Positions 52,572 through 61,814 of a DNA stretch of 64,000 nucleotides are shown here, in pieces. Under the pieces are notes generated by a model that saw only the letters and a program-made list of their open reading frames with translations, was not told the origin of the DNA and did not search any database. Where the stretch lies: the NCBI GenBank assembly GCA_900469345.1, contig UBWZ01000012.1:1-64000 (forward strand), in the 5' to 3' direction. This DNA is from Hyphomicrobiales bacterium. GTDB taxonomy: Bacteria; Pseudomonadota; Alphaproteobacteria; Rhizobiales; Rhizobiaceae. The position numbers and the translations under genes were made by a program. Every line of letters begins with the position of its first letter. The stretch's first letter is position 1.

Positions 52572-53822
52572 GTGACAACCGACGCCGTGAACCAGGCCAA
52601 GCAGGCGATGCGGGAAATATTTCCCGAAACGCCGTTGCAGCTGAACGAGCATCTGAGCCGACGCTATGGCGCGCAGATCTGGCTGAAGCGCGAGGACCTG
52701 TCGCCGGTGCGCTCCTACAAGATCCGCGGTGCCTTCAACTTCTTCCGCAAGGAGGTCGCGGCCGGAAGGACGGACAAGACGTTCGTCTGCGCATCGGCCG
52801 GCAACCACGCCCAGGGCTTTGCTTTCGTGTGCCGGCACTTCGAGGTGCAGGGCGTCGTCTTCATGCCGGTGACGACGCCGCAGCAGAAGATCGACAAGAC
52901 CCGCATGTTCGGCGGTCCGTTCATCACCATTCGTCTCGTCGGCGACATCTTTGACCAGTGCTACGCCGCGGCCCGGACCTATGTGGACGAGATCGACGGC
53001 CTCCTGGTGCCGCCCTTCGACCACCTCGACATCATCGAGGGCCAGGCGACCGTCGCAGCCGAAATGGTCGAGCAACTGCCGGAAGGCACGATACCGGATC
53101 TCCTGATCCTGCCGGTCGGCGGCGGCGGCCTCGCTTCGGGCATGACGGGCTATCTGAAAGACACCGTCGCCCCTTCCTCCTTCATCTTTGCCGAGCCCGT
53201 CGGAGCGCCCAGCCTCCGCCTCAGCCTCGAAAAGGGAGAAGCGGTGACCCTGTCGAAGGTCGATAACTTCGTCGATGGCGCGGCTGTTGCCCGTATTGGC
53301 GAGCTCAACTTCGAGGCGCTGCGCAAATTCTCTCCGGAGCAGGTGCAACTGGTTCCGGAAAACGCGATCTGCGTCACGATCGGTGAGATGCTCAACCTCG
53401 AAGGCGTTGTGCTGGAGCCTGCAGGGGCACTGTCGATCACGGTGCTGGACATGATCGAGCCGGAACGGTTGCAGGGAAAGACCGTGGTCTGTGTCGTCTC
53501 CGGCGGCAATTTCGACTTCGAGCGCCTGCCCGACGTCAAGGAGCGCGCCATGCGCTATTCCGGCCAGAAGAAGTACTTCATTCTGCGCCTGGCGCAGCGG
53601 CCCGGCGCTTTGCGGGACTTCCTCAATCTGCTCGGCCCCAATGATGATATTGCGAGGTTCGAATATCTGAAGAAGTCGGCCCGCAATTTCGGTTCGATCC
53701 TGATCGGCATCGAGACGGCCAGCCCGGAAAACTTCGCCGAACTGCTGCAGCGTTTCGATGCCGCCGGACTGGGCTACCAGGACATCACCGAAAACGAGAT
53801 CCTCGCCAACCTCATCATTTAG
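52572..53822 (+). CDS. ilvA: threonine ammonia-lyase (threonine dehydratase)
   Basis: The 416-residue PLP enzyme converts threonine to 2-oxobutanoate, the first step of isoleucine synthesis. K50 in SYKIRGAF is the PLP lysine, GGGGLASG binds the phosphate, and SAGNHAQG is conserved. An ACT-like regulatory domain (about residues 330-416) suggests feedback control by isoleucine. It starts with GTG behind GGAAG. Transcription from the prophage early region could run into it. Confidence 0.94.
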   Translation: MTTDAVNQAKQAMREIFPETPLQLNEHLSRRYGAQIWLKREDLSPVRSYKIRGAFNFFRKEVAAGRTDKTFVCASAGNHAQGFAFVCRHFEVQGVVFMPVTTPQQKIDKTRMFGGPFITIRLVGDIFDQCYAAARTYVDEIDGLLVPPFDHLDIIEGQATVAAEMVEQLPEGTIPDLLILPVGGGGLASGMTGYLKDTVAPSSFIFAEPVGAPSLRLSLEKGEAVTLSKVDNFVDGAAVARIGELNFEALRKFSPEQVQLVPENAICVTIGEMLNLEGVVLEPAGALSITVLDMIEPERLQGKTVVCVVSGGNFDFERLPDVKERAMRYSGQKKYFILRLAQRPGALRDFLNLLGPNDDIARFEYLKKSARNFGSILIGIETASPENFAELLQRFDAAGLGYQDITENEILANLII

Positions 53823-53889
53823 GGATGCGAGCCGTTTCACATCGCGCTCGCTGCTTCCGGCGCGGGGGAAGATATGCTAGGCAACGCGC

Positions 53890-54210
53890 ATGGCTTCCTT
53901 TCTGTCGAATCTTTTCTCCATGTTCTCCGGCGGCGACAAGACCGCTGCACCGGCCGCCAAGGTCGAGCCGCGCCCCTATGGCGACTGCCGGATCTATCCC
54001 GAACCGATGCGCGAGGGAAACCAGTTCCGGCTCGCTGGGCGCATCGAAAAAGACGTCAATGGTGAGGTTCTCACCCGCACCTTCGTGCGCGCCGACATGT
54101 TCACCAGCCATGACGATGCGGCGGAATACGCGGTGCGCAAGGCGCAGCAGATCATCGACCAGAACGGCACGAGCCTGTTTGCCGACGGCGAGAAGACCCG
54201 CACGGCCTGA
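53890..54210 (+). CDS. hlyU: HlyU family protein
   Basis: The 106-residue small protein (YGDCRIYPEPMREGNQFRLAGRIEKDVNGE; FVRADMFTSHDDAAEYAVRKAQQIIDQNG) matches the HlyU domain common in rhizobia. The Vibrio namesake is a transcription factor of another fold, so the name does not fix the function. No DNA-binding motif is evident. Confidence 0.85.
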   Translation: MASFLSNLFSMFSGGDKTAAPAAKVEPRPYGDCRIYPEPMREGNQFRLAGRIEKDVNGEVLTRTFVRADMFTSHDDAAEYAVRKAQQIIDQNGTSLFADGEKTRTA

Positions 54211-54304
54211 AGCGCCCACCACAAAACTGATAGTGTGTCATCACTCAAAATTAAGTGATTAGACCCTAGGTGAAAGCCGCTCTGTAAGGCTTTCGGTGGT
54301 CTGA

Positions 54305-57300
54305 TTGATACGTGCTCGCCATCTTTACCTTTCGTTTCAGGCCTTCGTCGTGCTGTCGACCATCCTGTGGCCGCGCGTGGCGGCGGCGCAGGGCGTAGAA
54401 GTTCCGTCGTCCCGGCTGGACGAAACCTGGCTTGTCGCCGCGGCCGGCTTCACCCTTCTGATCCAGCTCGGGTTCCTGCTGCGGGAAACTGGCCTCACTC
54501 CCTCTGCAAACCCTGTCTTTTCGGTAAAGAAGAGCCTTTTCGGCTTGGGTCTCGGCGTGCTTCCCCTTGCAGCCCTGGGCCTGGTGGTCTCACTTGCTCG
54601 GTTCGGCACCGCTTTCCATGGCTGGCCGGCAGATACCTTTCTGCTCGATCGCAGGGGGACCTGGCCGCTGGCCGCCATCGTCTTCCAGGCAATGTACTGC
54701 GCCACGGCAACAACGATCGTGGCGGCGGCGGTTGCCGACCGGATGAGGCTGTCGGTCTTTGTGATCGGCTCCCTTGCCGTGGCTGGCCTGATCTCTCCGG
54801 CCTTTGCCCATTGGGCCTGGGCGACGCCGTTGTTTCCAGGGTCGCTGGCTTTCCTCGAGCGCATCGGGTTTCTGGATTTCGGCGGCGCAACCGTTATTCA
54901 CGCGACGGGCGGATGGATCGCCCTGGCCGCCAGCCTGGTGATCGCCCGGCGCATTCAGAGTGCCAAGGTCGCCGGACCGGCAATCGGGATCGGTGGCCGG
55001 AGCCCGGCGCTCTTCGTCACAGGCAGCCTCCTGCTTTTCATCGGCTGGACGGGCTTTGGCAGCGGAGCCGGCCTTCACGCATCCGGTGTCGTCGTGCCGA
55101 TGATCCTGAAGGCTGTCATGGCGGGTGGCACGGGTGCCTGCCTCGGCTGGGCGATCGCCTTTTTCATCGACCGAAGAGAGATGTTGCGCCAGAGCCTGAC
55201 CGGCGTGCTGGGAGGCATGGTCGCCGCCACCGCCGGTGGAAATGCGCTCGATTTTGACGGTGCCCTGATGATCGGTGCGGTTGGCGGTGCCGTCGCATGT
55301 CTGGCAAACGCTGTCGTCGAAAGAAGGCTGAAGATCGACGATGCGGTCGGAGCCGTCGGGATCCATGCCGGTGCGGGCGTTGCGGGTACGCTTTGCCTTC
55401 CACTGCTCGTGCCGGTCGAATTGCTGCCTGCCGGGAACCGCCTGATGCAGATTTACATCCAGGCCGTCGGCGTGGGCGTCAATTTCTATTGGTCGTTTGG
55501 ATGCGGCTACCTCCTCTTTTCGCTTCTCAACTGGCTTACGGTTCGTCGTGGCAGGGCGCAGGGCGAAGACGCCGTCCGCGAACATCCGGACCGGACGCCG
55601 TCGTACGGCAGCGGACAAGACCTGCAGACCAGCGCGACAGGCGCTGCGCATGCGAGACGGATGGATGATGCCACGGCACGGCTCACCTACCTTCTCACGA
55701 GACTGGTGGAAGAGGTCGAGCAGGAGCGCCGCGGCGCCAGCGAGCTTGGCGACTTCCACCGCGACCGGGAGGCGGCGGAACGCGTGACCGCCCTGGCGAG
55801 CGCGACGTTCGAGGCCATCGTGATGCATCGCGACGGTCGGGTGATCGACGCGAACGAGCAGCTCATTGATCTGGTCGGCATTCCCCGAGCAGAGCTCATC
55901 GGACGCTCGATCCACGATTTCCTGGAAGACGGTCGGGATATCCGCATAGTCGACATGATGGTGCTCAACGACGGGCAGGCCTACGAGATTTTCGTGCGTC
56001 GTCCGGATGGTGAAACGATCCCGGTTCAGGGCAGGGGGCGCGATATCGTCTACGGTGGAAAGCGGGCGCGGGTGGGCTGTCTCGTCGATCTGCGTGAGCG
56101 CAAGCAGGCGGAGGATCATATCCGCTATCTCGCCCAGCACGACGGTCTGACCGGATTGCCCAACCGCGCGCTTTTTTCCGAAACACTGCAGGCGTTCATG
56201 TCCGGCCCGAAGGGTCGGCGAGGCTGCGCCATCCTGACGGTCGACCTGGACCGCATCAAGCACATCAACGGGGTCCACGGCCACCAGGCGGGTGATGCGG
56301 TTATTCGCGAGGCGGCCAGGCGGCTGGCGCTGTTCGTGGCTATGCCGGGCTGGCTGGGACGACTGGGTGGAGACGCGTTCGCGGTCCTGGTCGAATCCAC
56401 CGGCGCGGCAGAGCTGGAAAAGCTTGCCCGCAGCATTCTGGAGGCGATCGCCGTCCCCGTCGATATCGGGTTTGGCAACAGCGTCGGCGTCAGCGCCAGC
56501 ATCGGTGGCGCCGTCTCTCCCGATCATGCGCATGACCCGGATGCATTGGTCGCCTGTGCCGACATCGCGCTTTACCACGCCAAGAACAAAGGGCGGAACT
56601 CCTTCCGCATGTTTCAACCCGGCATGACCGATCTGATCGACAAGCGCCGGACACTGGAGGCGGACCTCGACACGGCGCTCGAGCAGCGCGAGTTCGAGCT
56701 CTATCTTCAGCCGCGAATCCGGGTGGAGACGGGCCAGATCAACGGCTACGAGGGCCTTTTGCGCTGGCATCACCCCAGCCGAGGCATGATCAGCCCGCTT
56801 GATTTCATCCCGGTCGCCGAAGCGTCCGGCAAGATCGTCAAGCTCGGTGCATGGGTTTTGGAAGAGGCCTGCCGCCTGCTGCAGCTCGTCGACGGCCAGA
56901 TCAGCGTCAACGTCAGCCCGACGCAGTTCCGACAGTCGGATTTCGTTGCCGATCTCGCCGACCTGATGCGCCGGACGGGCGCCGATCCCCGCCGCCTGGA
57001 GCTGGAAATAACCGAAAGCGTCTTGATTGACGATCACCAGCGGGCGTTCGAGATCCTGACCGCGCTAAAAGCGCTCGGCGTCCATATCGCATTGGACGAC
57101 TTCGGCACGGGATACTCGTCGCTGAGCTATCTCAGCCGCTATCCTTTCGACACCATCAAGATCGACCGCAGCTTCGTCAGTGACATAGGCCGCATGCGCA
57201 ACGCGCAGGTCATCATTCGCTCGATCGTCCAGCTCGGCGCGGGGCTCGGCATGAAGATCGTCGCCGAAGGGATCGAACGCCTGGAGGAAGCACTGTTCCT

Positions 57301-57505
57301 GGCGCAAGCCGGCTGCGACGAGCTGCAGGGGTACCTTCTCGGACGGCCACAACCGCTCGACCGGCTGGTCCGCAGCATCGATGCGCGGATTGCCGCCAGC
57401 CTGCGTGCCGTACCCCGCCGCCGACCGGATGCGCGCGACGAGGTCATCGACGCCGGCCTGTCCCTGCCGGTGGACGGCCATGACGAGGAACGGCCGCAGC
57501 ACTAG
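54305..57505 (+). CDS. ammonium transporter-like receptor fused to PAS, degenerate GGDEF and EAL
   Basis: A 1066-residue protein from a TTG start: signal sequence (ends AAAQG, about residue 30), an Amt/Mep/Rh-like membrane domain (about 35-420) with both pore histidine motifs (GGATVIHATGG; AVGIHAGAGVAG), PAS (about 495-605), GGDEF (about 615-780) and EAL (about 790-1040). The GGDEF signature reads GGDAF at residue 688, so cyclase activity is doubtful. The EAL side is intact: E816 in YEGLLRW, VNVSPTQF, ITES, LDDFGTGYSS, IKIDRSF, VAEGIE. I infer a c-di-GMP phosphodiesterase controlled by ammonium or by flux. Confidence 0.92.
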   Translation: MIRARHLYLSFQAFVVLSTILWPRVAAAQGVEVPSSRLDETWLVAAAGFTLLIQLGFLLRETGLTPSANPVFSVKKSLFGLGLGVLPLAALGLVVSLARFGTAFHGWPADTFLLDRRGTWPLAAIVFQAMYCATATTIVAAAVADRMRLSVFVIGSLAVAGLISPAFAHWAWATPLFPGSLAFLERIGFLDFGGATVIHATGGWIALAASLVIARRIQSAKVAGPAIGIGGRSPALFVTGSLLLFIGWTGFGSGAGLHASGVVVPMILKAVMAGGTGACLGWAIAFFIDRREMLRQSLTGVLGGMVAATAGGNALDFDGALMIGAVGGAVACLANAVVERRLKIDDAVGAVGIHAGAGVAGTLCLPLLVPVELLPAGNRLMQIYIQAVGVGVNFYWSFGCGYLLFSLLNWLTVRRGRAQGEDAVREHPDRTPSYGSGQDLQTSATGAAHARRMDDATARLTYLLTRLVEEVEQERRGASELGDFHRDREAAERVTALASATFEAIVMHRDGRVIDANEQLIDLVGIPRAELIGRSIHDFLEDGRDIRIVDMMVLNDGQAYEIFVRRPDGETIPVQGRGRDIVYGGKRARVGCLVDLRERKQAEDHIRYLAQHDGLTGLPNRALFSETLQAFMSGPKGRRGCAILTVDLDRIKHINGVHGHQAGDAVIREAARRLALFVAMPGWLGRLGGDAFAVLVESTGAAELEKLARSILEAIAVPVDIGFGNSVGVSASIGGAVSPDHAHDPDALVACADIALYHAKNKGRNSFRMFQPGMTDLIDKRRTLEADLDTALEQREFELYLQPRIRVETGQINGYEGLLRWHHPSRGMISPLDFIPVAEASGKIVKLGAWVLEEACRLLQLVDGQISVNVSPTQFRQSDFVADLADLMRRTGADPRRLELEITESVLIDDHQRAFEILTALKALGVHIALDDFGTGYSSLSYLSRYPFDTIKIDRSFVSDIGRMRNAQVIIRSIVQLGAGLGMKIVAEGIERLEEALFLAQAGCDELQGYLLGRPQPLDRLVRSIDARIAASLRAVPRRRPDARDEVIDAGLSLPVDGHDEERPQH

Positions 57506-57536
57506 CCGCGGCCGTCTAACTTGTCGGACTGGGTAA

Positions 57537-58154
57537 TCAGGCTGCCAGGGCCAACTGCGCGGTGCGTTCGCGCGCCGCGGCAATCGCCTTGTCGGCAGCT
57601 TCAGGGCCGAACGCGGTGCCTTCGACATAGACGACCTCGACATCCGTCATGCCGAGGAAGGCGAGCACTGTCTTCAGGTAGGGAACGGCATGGTTCATCG
57701 CGGCGGCGGGGCCTTCCGAATAGATGCCGGCGGCGGCGAGCACTACATAGACCTTCTTGCCGGTGGCAAGTCCCTGCGGGCCTTCCGCCGTGTACCGGAA
57801 GGTCATCCCGGCCCGAGCGACGTTGTCGATCCACGACTTCAGCGTCGAGTAGATGTTGAAGTTGATGAGGCCGGTCGCGATGACCACCGTGTCTGCGGCC
57901 ATCAGTTCTGCCACCAGCTTGTCGGAGTAGGCGGCGGCGACAGCCTCCTCGGCCGAGCGCGCCTCGGCGGGCTTACGGATCGCCGAAGTGGAAACGGTGT
58001 CCAGATGCGGGATCGGCTCCAGGCCCAGATCCCGGTGGACGACATCGCTGCCCGGATGCTGCGCGACCAGCTTGTCGACGAATTCCGTGGCGATCTTGCT
58101 GGACAGCGATTCGCCGCCGCGCGGGCTCGAGGTGACGAGAAGAATGGACGACAT
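57537..58154 (-). CDS. azoR: FMN-dependent NADH-azoreductase
   Basis: A 205-residue flavodoxin-fold reductase. SSPRGGESLSSKIATEF binds the FMN phosphate, and INFNIYSTLKSWIDNVARAGMTFRY and LAAAGIYSEGPAAAMNHAVPYL are AzoR signatures. The ATG at 58154 gives the family N-terminus MSSILLVTSSPRG. It is divergent from the LysR gene, its likely regulator. Confidence 0.94.
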   Translation of the reverse strand: MSSILLVTSSPRGGESLSSKIATEFVDKLVAQHPGSDVVHRDLGLEPIPHLDTVSTSAIRKPAEARSAEEAVAAAYSDKLVAELMAADTVVIATGLINFNIYSTLKSWIDNVARAGMTFRYTAEGPQGLATGKKVYVVLAAAGIYSEGPAAAMNHAVPYLKTVLAFLGMTDVEVVYVEGTAFGPEAADKAIAAARERTAQLALAA

Positions 58155-58283
58155 GATCTTGTTCCTTCGCAGATTTCGACGGGCCGCGTGCACCGCATGC
58201 CCTTGGGCGATGATTTAGACGTCGACGCCCATCGAAAAAACTGTGATAATATCGAAGAATTCCATCGACGAAATGGATAGACC

Positions 58284-59249
58284 ATGGACGCCAATCCGAC
58301 GCTCGACCAGCTGCAGGTCTTTCTGGCCGTTGCCGACAGCGGCAGTTTTTCGGCAGCAGCCCGCCTTCTCAACCGCGCTCAGTCGGTTGTGAGCTACACG
58401 ATCTCCAATCTCGAGGCCCAGCTTGAAGTGGTCCTGTTCGAGCGCAGCGGCTCCCGCCAGCCAAAACTGACGGACGCGGGCAGGGCCATGTTGCCGGATG
58501 CCAGGCGAATTGTTTCGGATCTCCAGGTCATGCGGTCGCGGGCAAAAAGCATGCGGCAGGGGCTGGAAGCGGAAGTCTCGCTGGCGATCAGCGTCATGGT
58601 TCCCGCCGAAGCGGTGATCCCGGAGCTGAAGAAGTTTCGTGTGGCCTTTCCGAGCGTGTCGCTGAACCTCAATGTCGGCGAACTAGGCATGGTCATGGAC
58701 ATGGTGATGTCAGGCAAGGCCGACATCGGCATCGGCGGCGCCATGGTGCGCCAGGAAGACACGCTGACGGCAGAGAAGATCGGCCATTCCTTCATGGTGC
58801 CGGTTGCCGCCCCCGATCATCCGCTGGCCCAGGCCGGACGGCCCCTGACGCTTGCCGATGTCCGCGAGGAGATCCAGCTGGTGGTGACCGATGCCTCGGG
58901 CCTGACCAACGGGCGGGATTTCAACGTCCTGTCCTATCGGATCTGGCGGGTCAGCGACATTCCGACGAAACATCAGCTGATCCGGGGCGGCCTCGGCTGG
59001 GGCGGACTTCCAGCCTCCATGGTCGCGGACGATATACGCTCCGGCGCATTGAAGGTGCTGAAGCTCGACGCCTACGAGCAGGGCGAGTACCCGCTCTACG
59101 CGATGCGACGGGCGTCGAACGCCCTGGGGCCAGCCGGCACCTGGCTGGTGGACGCCTTCCGCGAGCAGCTCTCCAACTGTCCGGGGCCCGGCCAGATGCT
59201 GAACAAGTTGAAACTGGGCGCCGAGCCTGTCGGACAGGCGGCGGAGTAG
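58284..59249 (+). CDS. LysR-family transcriptional regulator
   Basis: The 321-residue regulator has an N-terminal winged HTH (LDQLQVFLAVADSGSFSAAARLLNRAQSVVSYTISNLEAQL, residues 7-47) and a periplasmic-binding-like effector domain. The 129-bp gap to the divergent azoR gene suggests it controls azoR in response to a quinone or azo compound; the effector is unknown. Confidence 0.93.
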   Translation: MDANPTLDQLQVFLAVADSGSFSAAARLLNRAQSVVSYTISNLEAQLEVVLFERSGSRQPKLTDAGRAMLPDARRIVSDLQVMRSRAKSMRQGLEAEVSLAISVMVPAEAVIPELKKFRVAFPSVSLNLNVGELGMVMDMVMSGKADIGIGGAMVRQEDTLTAEKIGHSFMVPVAAPDHPLAQAGRPLTLADVREEIQLVVTDASGLTNGRDFNVLSYRIWRVSDIPTKHQLIRGGLGWGGLPASMVADDIRSGALKVLKLDAYEQGEYPLYAMRRASNALGPAGTWLVDAFREQLSNCPGPGQMLNKLKLGAEPVGQAAE

Positions 59250-59265
59250 GCCATTGACCGATCCG

Positions 59266-60327
59266 TCACGCCAGCGATCGCAGGATCACGCACCCGCAGA
59301 TGATCACGAACAGTCCCGGCAGCAGATGCCGCATCACCTGTCGCGTCTCCTCCGGCAGGTGCGGAAAGCGGCCCTGCAGCGGAAAGCGGCTGCTTTCCAT
59401 GAAAAGGTCGGTCAGCAGCGTGATGATCAGGTAGAAATAGCCGATCGAGATCATCAGCGCGATCGGCGAGTTGACCGACATGCTGCCCGGAAAGCTCGAC
59501 TCGAACGTAAAGCCGAGTGCGGCGAGCGCCAGAAGCGCCGAGTAGGTTATGCTGGGCCTGTCGCTGACGGCACCCCACAGGATGAAGAGCGAGACGGACA
59601 GCACCGCCACGAACGGCACGAAAATGCGCAACACATAGCGGGGCCAGTTGCGCGACATGTCGATCTCGACGCTCAGTCGGGAGAACGGCCGTGCGTTCCA
59701 GCCGTAAAAGCTCTCGTTGCGAAAGGTCAGCGACTGCGCCGTCCAGTCGGAGATGGTCAGGCGGTCCGCATAGCTCGAGACGGCCCGGTCGCTGTCGTTG
59801 ACGACGAACACCAGGTCGTCCGACGGATGGTATTGCGACACGAAGGAGAACGAGACCCGCTGGGTGTCGAACGGAAAGGCCGAAAGGTCCGTCCTGAAGC
59901 GGAAGTCGCCGGCAATCTGCTCGATCAGCTGAACCCGCCCGTCCGAATAGATCGAGATGCTGGATGCCGATGAGCGCGCTTCACCGATCTGGCCTTCAGT
60001 GATCAAGGCTGGCGTCCAGATCTCACCGATCCTCGCCTTGGCATCCTCGCCCGCATAATCCAGCCGCTGACGGCCGGCCTTGACCGCATCGAAACGGAGG
60101 GTCGGGTCCTGCCATGCCTGCCGGATCTCGATGATCGCCGAGACTTCCCCGCTCGTCTCCTGGATCTTGGTCACGTCGAGCAGCCGGAACGAGACATGCG
60201 CCCGCAGCGGCCGGCTGATCTCTTCAGGCAGGGCGTGAGACGCTTTCTCGGCGCGAGCGGGAGCGGCGAACGCAAAACCCAGCCCGATCAGCAACGCCAG
60301 CAGCCTTGCGGTCCGAGCGTGCCTCAT
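59266..60327 (-). CDS. prokaryotic pentameric ligand-gated ion channel homologue
   Basis: The 353-residue protein has a signal peptide (ends APARA), a beta-sandwich extracellular domain and four membrane helices. The loop LSAFPFDTQRVSFSF is the conserved FPFDxQ Pro-loop of pLGICs, without the eukaryotic Cys pair. M1 starts at YVLRIFVPFVAVLSVSLFILW, M2/M3 at SITYSALLALAALGFTF and VNSPIALMISIGYFYLIITLL, and M4 near the end (LLPGLFVIICGCVIL). Its start overlaps the stop of the Cache protein gene (ATGA), so the two are co-translated. Confidence 0.92.
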   Translation of the reverse strand: MRHARTARLLALLIGLGFAFAAPARAEKASHALPEEISRPLRAHVSFRLLDVTKIQETSGEVSAIIEIRQAWQDPTLRFDAVKAGRQRLDYAGEDAKARIGEIWTPALITEGQIGEARSSASSISIYSDGRVQLIEQIAGDFRFRTDLSAFPFDTQRVSFSFVSQYHPSDDLVFVVNDSDRAVSSYADRLTISDWTAQSLTFRNESFYGWNARPFSRLSVEIDMSRNWPRYVLRIFVPFVAVLSVSLFILWGAVSDRPSITYSALLALAALGFTFESSFPGSMSVNSPIALMISIGYFYLIITLLTDLFMESSRFPLQGRFPHLPEETRQVMRHLLPGLFVIICGCVILRSLA

Positions 60328-61421
60328 GGCCGCTTCTCCAATCTTGCGGCCGCCGCCTTGCGGCGCAGCCAGTCGGCGAGCGCCTCCCGGACGACGCGAT
60401 ATTCTGCAATTCCGCCGGTCGGCACGTCCGACGCATCGCCGGTCCGTATCGCTTCGGCAAGCGCCAGAAGCGGTCGCACGACAGCGGCCCGCACCGAGAC
60501 CACCACGAATGCGAGCACGATCAGCAGTCCGCCCAGCGAGATCGCGCCGACAGTAACGATGCTCTGGTTGAGGTGACGCTCGAGCGGCGTCATGTCGGAC
60601 ATCACCACGGTAACCCCGATGACGTTGCCGCTGTAGTCGATGAGCGGGCTCGTCAGCGTGCCGAGCGCACGCCCGTTGATTTCGGCCGTGTCCGTGTAGG
60701 CGGCGCGGGTGAGGTGGATCAGGCCCGTCGCGTCGAGCGCCGTAAAGAGACCGTTGTCGGTCGTAGCATCGATTGCCAGGGCACTCGGGCGGGAAGCGGG
60801 CGCATTCGCCTTGCTGACTGCCGGATCCAGAAACAGGGCGAAGTCGGCGCCGCTGAGCGACTTCGAGAGTTCGGTGAGTGACTTGATGCTGACGCCGACC
60901 TCCACCGTGCCCACCAGAACGTCGCCATCGAGAATGGGCGCCACGGCCCGCAGGCTCAGCCCCCGTATGCCGAGCTCGAGGCCTTTCTGAAGCCGCCGGT
61001 CGTGGTTGGCCGCAACGACCATGGGGCGGAAGGTCGAGAGGTCCTGGCCAAAATTCTCCGGCTCCCAGACCCGCAGGAAGGATTTCATCGCCACATCGTG
61101 GAAGTGCAGCACGTCCACGTCGCCAGTCGCTGCCAGGCGGTCGAACACCGGCTTCATATAGGCCTGCAACGCCGCGCGATCGCCCACCTTCATCAGGGTC
61201 CTGACCTTGCCGTCGGCCGCGATCGCCTCCGCATGGCTTGCCGAGAATGTCGCCGCCTGCTGCAAGGCAGACGACAGAACGACCCCGGTTTTGCCGATTT
61301 CGCGAAGCTTGGCTTCCTCCAGCAGGCGCTGCTCGTCCGACAGCACCAGCCATCCACAAAGCACGAGGACGGATCCCACCAGAAGAGCGGTGATGACAGC
61401 AAGATTTCGGCTGAGACTCAT
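60324..61421 (-). CDS. membrane Cache-type sensor protein without signalling output domain
   Basis: A 365-residue protein with an N-terminal transmembrane helix (LAVITALLVGSVLVLCGWLVL), a periplasmic domain of about 230 residues resembling Cache domains of chemoreceptors (ALQAYMKPVFDRLAATGDVDVLHFHD; LRAVAPILDGDVLVGTVEVGVSI), a second transmembrane helix (IVTVGAISLGGLLIVLAFVVVSV) and a short cytoplasmic tail of about 45 residues. No kinase, GGDEF or methyl-accepting domain follows. The start is the ATG at 61421, as the upstream frame looks non-coding. Coupled to the channel gene. Confidence 0.85.
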   Translation of the reverse strand: MSLSRNLAVITALLVGSVLVLCGWLVLSDEQRLLEEAKLREIGKTGVVLSSALQQAATFSASHAEAIAADGKVRTLMKVGDRAALQAYMKPVFDRLAATGDVDVLHFHDVAMKSFLRVWEPENFGQDLSTFRPMVVAANHDRRLQKGLELGIRGLSLRAVAPILDGDVLVGTVEVGVSIKSLTELSKSLSGADFALFLDPAVSKANAPASRPSALAIDATTDNGLFTALDATGLIHLTRAAYTDTAEINGRALGTLTSPLIDYSGNVIGVTVVMSDMTPLERHLNQSIVTVGAISLGGLLIVLAFVVVSVRAAVVRPLLALAEAIRTGDASDVPTGGIAEYRVVREALADWLRRKAAAARLEKRP

Positions 61422-61763
61422 GGGTCGCCCGTTGCGCTTGTATTTCGGAGAGATCGGAAAGAAGTGGAGCTTCAATTCCTTATACTGAGTCGACAGGCGC
61501 CTGTATGAGACTGGAAGATTGGGCGAAAGCAATATCCACAGCAAAACGGCGCTTAAACCGTGCTGTGATTGCATGTTGTGAGCGGGACGCGAGAATTGTG
61601 CACGAGATCGCCGCTCGTGTGTTTTTTAAGGAGGGTCACTGCTCCTGGTTTTACCGGTCGCTATTGGACGGTCTCGGAATCGATGCTGTTGCCGACAGTC
61701 CCGACGGCTGCAGCCAAGGCGTCTGACAGAGGGCGGCTTCCCACCAAAATTGAAGGTCGACGG
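61422..61763. other. intergenic region upstream of the sensor-channel operon
   Basis: It should contain the operon promoter on the minus strand. A 73-codon plus-strand frame at 61505-61726 lacks a good ribosome site and any recognisable family, and I do not call it. Confidence 0.4.
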
Positions 61764-61783
61764 CCCGGCCGCTTGGGGCCGGG
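61764..61783 (-). terminator. terminator hairpin after the cyclic phosphodiesterase gene
   Basis: CCCGGCC-GCTTGG-GGCCGGG, a 7-bp GC stem just beyond the stop at 61815. Confidence 0.55.
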
Positions 61784-61814
61784 TTCGGAGCCATCTCTCG
61801 CTTATCCGGCGGCC

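Noticed and set aside
52548..53840. 430-codon minus-strand open frame
   Set aside because: Antisense shadow of ilvA.
54590..57037. 815-codon minus-strand open frame
   Set aside because: It mirrors the Amt-GGDEF-EAL gene in another frame and has no ribosome site or domain.
61505..61726. 73-codon plus-strand frame between the Cache gene and cpdB
   Set aside because: Weak start context and no family; more likely intergenic.
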